Shown: piece after piece, positions 61,801 to 64,000 of the stretch
How the letters are laid out: the number at the start of each line of letters is the position of its first letter
Numbering within the stretch: position 1 is the first letter of the stretch
NCBI RefSeq assembly: GCF_023502425.1
Contig: NZ_JAMFMA010000004.1
Location: 265,475-329,474 of the forward strand
Direction: 5' to 3'
DNA length: 64,000 nucleotides
Origin: Flagellimonas spongiicola
Lineage (GTDB): Bacteria; Bacteroidota; Bacteroidia; Flavobacteriales; Flavobacteriaceae
Position numbers and translations under genes: made by a program
Notes under the pieces: model-generated
The model's input: only the letters and a program-made list of their open reading frames with translations
What the model was told of the DNA's origin: nothing
The model's database searches: none

Positions 61801-64000
61801 TTCCAATGGTGATTACATTGTGAACATTTATGCAGGAAACAGTTTTGTGGGAACCAGTCAAGTGGGTCAAAGGGTTTTTGATGTTAATATTGAAGGGCAA
61901 CAATTGGGAGATAATGTGGATTTAGTTGCTCTATTTGGTCATCAATCCGGTGGAATGCTTAGTTATGCTACTCAGGTATTGGATGGTCAACTTAATATAC
62001 AATTCGCACATCAAGTAGAAAACCCTTTAGTAAATGCAATTGAGATACTTGCAAATTCCAGCAATCAAAATCCGATTATCGTTCAACCAGTTGCCAACCA
62101 AAATAACATTGATGGAGATGTTTTGGATGGTAGTCTTGGAGTAATTGCTTCAGGTGGTGATGGAAATTTGAGTTTTTCCATGTCAGGACAACCACCTGGT
62201 GTTTTTATTGAGCCGACGAATGGACAAATAGGAGGAACGGTAAATTCCGGTAGCGCAAACAATAGTCCATATTTGGTAACAATTTTGGTTGATGACAGTG
62301 ATGCCGAAACCGTTGATGCTCAAACTATTCAATTTACATGGATAGTTTCAGCTGAGCCTATTAACTCCAATTGGGTTGATAAGGATGAGAATGAGAATTA
62401 TACAGGTCGTCATGAATGCTCTTTTGTCCAAGCTGGAAACAAGTTTTATCTAATGGGCGGACGTGAGAATACAACAACTATAGATGTTTACGATTATACA
62501 ACTGATAGCTGGACTCAATTGACAAACTCTGCACCCCAAGAATTCAATCACTTTCAGGCAACGGAACATCAAGGTTTAATCTGGGTTATTGGAGCGTTCA
62601 AAACAAATACTTTTCCAACAGAAGCTCCAGCTGATTTTGTTTGGGCTTTTGATCCGACTGTTAATGAATGGATACAGGGTCCAGAAATTCCGGCAAGCAG
62701 AAAAAGAGGATCTGCTGGACTCTCTATGTATAATGGGAAATTTTACATTGTTGGCGGAAACACAATAGGACATAATGGTGGATATGTTCCGTGGTTCGAT
62801 GAATATGAACCAGCAACAGGTACATGGACATCGCTGTCAGATGCTCCGCGCGCAAGAGATCATTTTCATTCTGCGGTAATAGGTAACAAACTCTACGTAT
62901 CTGGTGGAAGACTTTCCGGAGGTCCAGGTGGAACATTTGCCCCAACAATTGCGGAGGTAGATGTCTATGATTTTGGTACAGCAAGTTGGAGTACATTACC
63001 AAGTGCTCAAAATATACCTACTCAAAGAGCGGGTCATGCAGCGGTAAATTTCAACAACAGGCTAGTAGTAATGGGAGGTGAAGTTGCTGGCCAGATAGCA
63101 CTTAAAAGCACTGAAGAATTTGACCCGGTCGGACAAAGTTGGAGGACACTGTCTGATATGAATTTTGGAAGGCACGGTACGCAAGCAATCGTCTCAGGTG
63201 GAGGTATATTTGTTTTAGCGGGATCTCCAAACTTAGGTGGTGGCAATCAAAAGAATATGGAATATCTGGGCACGGACAACCCTCAGGGTGCCGTTTTGGT
63301 TGCAAGTAGCCTTAATACGCCATCAGAGTTGAATATAGCGGAGAATTCCTCAGCAAATCTTTCAATAGACGTAGTTGGCGGCAATACCGGAATAATTATT
63401 AAGTCACTTGAAATAATTGGACCAAATGCTTCTGATTTTTCCATTGCTGCAGGAGCTCTTGAATATGCTTTGTTAGCGCCAGGGGCTAATCATCAATTGA
63501 ACATAGCTGTTGGAGGAACAGGAACCAACAAAAGCGCTACTCTTGTAATCAATTACGGTAACGCATCTTCAACATCCATTAACATTAGTTCGGGTACTCC
63601 TCCTGAAAATGGAGTTCTGTCATTTACATTAATGAATTCAAATGATGATACGGAGCTTTTCACCATTACAGATGGACAACAAATAAATATCAATTCACTT
63701 CCATCAACAAATTTAAATGTAAGGGCGAATACTGTACCTTCAATTGTAGGGAGTGTCTCATTTCAATTATCGGGCACAAATTCCAATTCACGAACAGAAA
63801 ATGGAGCCCCTTATGCACTTTTCGGGGATAATTCGGGTGATTATTTGATAGGCTCTTTACCAGAAGGGTCTTATTCTCTAACCGCTACAGCCTATAATGG
63901 TTCTAATGAATCAGGTGGAGTACTTGGTCAACCATATAACGTGAATTTTTCCATGGTAACAGGCGGAGTAGGCAACCAGCCGCCAATGGCAGTTGCAACA
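58844..64000 (+). CDS. Second giant secreted multidomain protein (3' end outside window)
   Basis: An open frame of 1719 codons runs from ATG 58844 to the last base. The start is supported by a signal peptide (MEGYYFKRAQAGLLCLVFAL, ending LTAQ) and by alignment with its paralogue. Domains: dehydrogenase-like beta-propeller (about 30-565), Ca-binding Asp repeats (566-642), lectin-like sandwich (648-892), one malectin (896-1069), putative Ig (1075-1172), Kelch propeller (1176-1477), sandwich (1485-1582), a domain with RTENGAPYALFGD (about 1590-1705), and the first residues of a PKD domain. Compared with the upstream gene it lacks the cadherin-like domain and one malectin-Ig unit. The C-terminus, presumably more PKD domains and a sorting domain, is not visible. 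Confidence 0.83.
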   Translation, partial: MEGYYFKRAQAGLLCLVFALTSNVLTAQSFTQNDLNFGGLGNVASGVTSLMYGPDGRLYVAEYPGTIKILTIQRNGPGNYSVIDIETLSGVKNITNYDDDGTPCSGGANNCSSRETTGLTVAGTASNPIIYVASSDFRIGAGPGGGNGDVDLDTNSGTITRFTWTGSTWEVVDIVRGLPRSEENHATNGVEFTNINGTDYLIVASGGHTNAGGPSVNFVYQCEYALSGAILSVNLDMIEGLPIQNNNGRSYIYDIPTLDDPTRPNANGITDPNGAGYNGIDVNDPFGGNDGLNQAVIVPSGPVQIYSPGYRNSYDIVLTESGALYATDNGANGGWGGFPENEGGGSATNNYVPSEPGSQSQSGNEQVDNVDHLQLITTNIQTYTPGSLYGGHPNPVRANPNGAGLFTEIGASQVFRTLTYDPNGSTAGSTSNANIALPANWPPVQFANPVEGDWRGPTVNNPDGPEDNPVATWGTNTNGIDEYTASNFNGAMQGDLLAGHSGGNVRRVQLQANGTLQSLNQTFLSGIGGNALGITCNSDSDIFPGTVWAGTLEGKIVVFEPQDFTNCLEPGDAGYSPTADGDLDGYLNQDEVDNGTQVCNGGSQPDDFDKSTGAPFISNLNDTDDDADGISDANDPFQLGNPNAIGSDAFTIPVFNDLFNSQQGLGGIFGLGMTGLMNNGDTGNNWLDWLDVKDAGPNPNDVLGGAPGIMTSHMTSGTALGTSNNQDKGYQYGVQVNNTTGVIRVTGGMNGFSGPLRLYGNTNGVTNGELGFFIGDGTQSNYIKFVVTTNGFTALQEINDVPGTPIQVNISVGDRPNAGILFHFVINPATGIVDLEYQIDAGSNVLLGTFNAAGSILQALQNANTDLAVGFIGTSNTSGKELEGSWDFLNVTTNTANSGVVARVNASGALVNGSDGVDWQSNLVNGATSGSGYSVNAGQIFGSNLQFANRHSSIPAEMDQSTFESLFAQERYDLPSAPEMEFIFPVSNGDYIVNIYAGNSFVGTSQVGQRVFDVNIEGQQLGDNVDLVALFGHQSGGMLSYATQVLDGQLNIQFAHQVENPLVNAIEILANSSNQNPIIVQPVANQNNIDGDVLDGSLGVIASGGDGNLSFSMSGQPPGVFIEPTNGQIGGTVNSGSANNSPYLVTILVDDSDAETVDAQTIQFTWIVSAEPINSNWVDKDENENYTGRHECSFVQAGNKFYLMGGRENTTTIDVYDYTTDSWTQLTNSAPQEFNHFQATEHQGLIWVIGAFKTNTFPTEAPADFVWAFDPTVNEWIQGPEIPASRKRGSAGLSMYNGKFYIVGGNTIGHNGGYVPWFDEYEPATGTWTSLSDAPRARDHFHSAVIGNKLYVSGGRLSGGPGGTFAPTIAEVDVYDFGTASWSTLPSAQNIPTQRAGHAAVNFNNRLVVMGGEVAGQIALKSTEEFDPVGQSWRTLSDMNFGRHGTQAIVSGGGIFVLAGSPNLGGGNQKNMEYLGTDNPQGAVLVASSLNTPSELNIAENSSANLSIDVVGGNTGIIIKSLEIIGPNASDFSIAAGALEYALLAPGANHQLNIAVGGTGTNKSATLVINYGNASSTSINISSGTPPENGVLSFTLMNSNDDTELFTITDGQQININSLPSTNLNVRANTVPSIVGSVSFQLSGTNSNSRTENGAPYALFGDNSGDYLIGSLPEGSYSLTATAYNGSNESGGVLGQPYNVNFSMVTGGVGNQPPMAVAT

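Noticed and set aside
59131..63305. Minus-strand open frames opposite the second giant gene
   Set aside because: The plus-strand frame is open from 58844 to the window end and aligns with the upstream paralogue, so the antisense frames are by-products.

Overview
This is one contiguous chromosomal window from a member of the Bacteroidota, almost certainly a marine Flavobacteriaceae (a Maribacter/Zobellia/Arenibacter-like genome is my guess). The signs are low GC, -7 promoter boxes of the form TAnnTTTG, almost no Shine-Dalgarno sequences, a bacillithiol gene (bshA), flavobacterial marker genes such as the GH3/serine-hydrolase fusion, and a giant secreted protein ending in a type IX secretion (T9SS) type A sorting domain. 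I see no tRNA, rRNA, insertion sequence or CRISPR array.

Layout. (1) 1-7326, plus strand: housekeeping genes. They are a cysteine-rich Fe-S protein pair (the first cut by the window start), a conserved small protein, a GH3-like hydrolase fused to a serine hydrolase, bshA, a PrcB-like lipoprotein and an OmpA-family protein. (2) 7404-13114, minus: five consecutive FemAB/Acetyltransf_6-type acyl- or aminoacyl-transferase genes, four of them clear paralogues. (3) 13377-18720, minus: two family-2 glycosyltransferases, an ATP-grasp ligase, an SMP-30-like lactonase and an SDR oxidoreductase. (4) 19086-19694, plus: a PglC-like initiating sugar-phosphate transferase. (5) 19743-33429, minus: a tightly packed polysaccharide operon. 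It encodes a Wzx flippase, a Wzy-like polymerase, several GT-B glycosyltransferases and the UDP-L-FucNAc pathway (FnlA/CapE, a cupin, FnlB/CapF, FnlC/CapG). (6) 33661-43135: a membrane-anchored PIG-L deacetylase (plus), then on minus a TviB-like nucleotide-sugar dehydrogenase, a second Wzx, a beta-helix lipoprotein with a GGGDNT linker, a UDP-glucuronate 4-epimerase and a UDP-glucose dehydrogenase. (7) 43370-49645, plus: a DegT aminotransferase, a WbpM/PglF-like 4,6-dehydratase, a Wza-type export lipoprotein and a Wzc-type tyrosine autokinase. (8) 49906-64000, plus: two giant paralogous multidomain secreted proteins with propeller, Ca-binding, lectin-like, malectin, Kelch and PKD modules. The second runs off the window end.

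How it fits together. Regions 4-7 supply the expected parts of a Wzx/Wzy-dependent surface polysaccharide. WbpM/PglF-like plus DegT would make a 4-amino-4,6-dideoxy sugar nucleotide, and the PglC-like enzyme would load it on undecaprenyl phosphate. FnlABC would make UDP-L-FucNAc; Ugd, CapI and the TviB-like enzyme would make uronic acids. Glycosyltransferases assemble the unit, Wzx/Wzy flip and polymerise it, and Wza/Wzc export it. Regions 2 and 3 look like a decoration module. An ATP-grasp ligase and an array of FemAB-like transferases beside a uronic-acid-rich pathway suggest amino-acyl or acyl substitution of the polymer. That is inference, and it is the most interesting candidate system here. 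The giant T9SS proteins downstream could be surface or secreted carbohydrate-binding partners.
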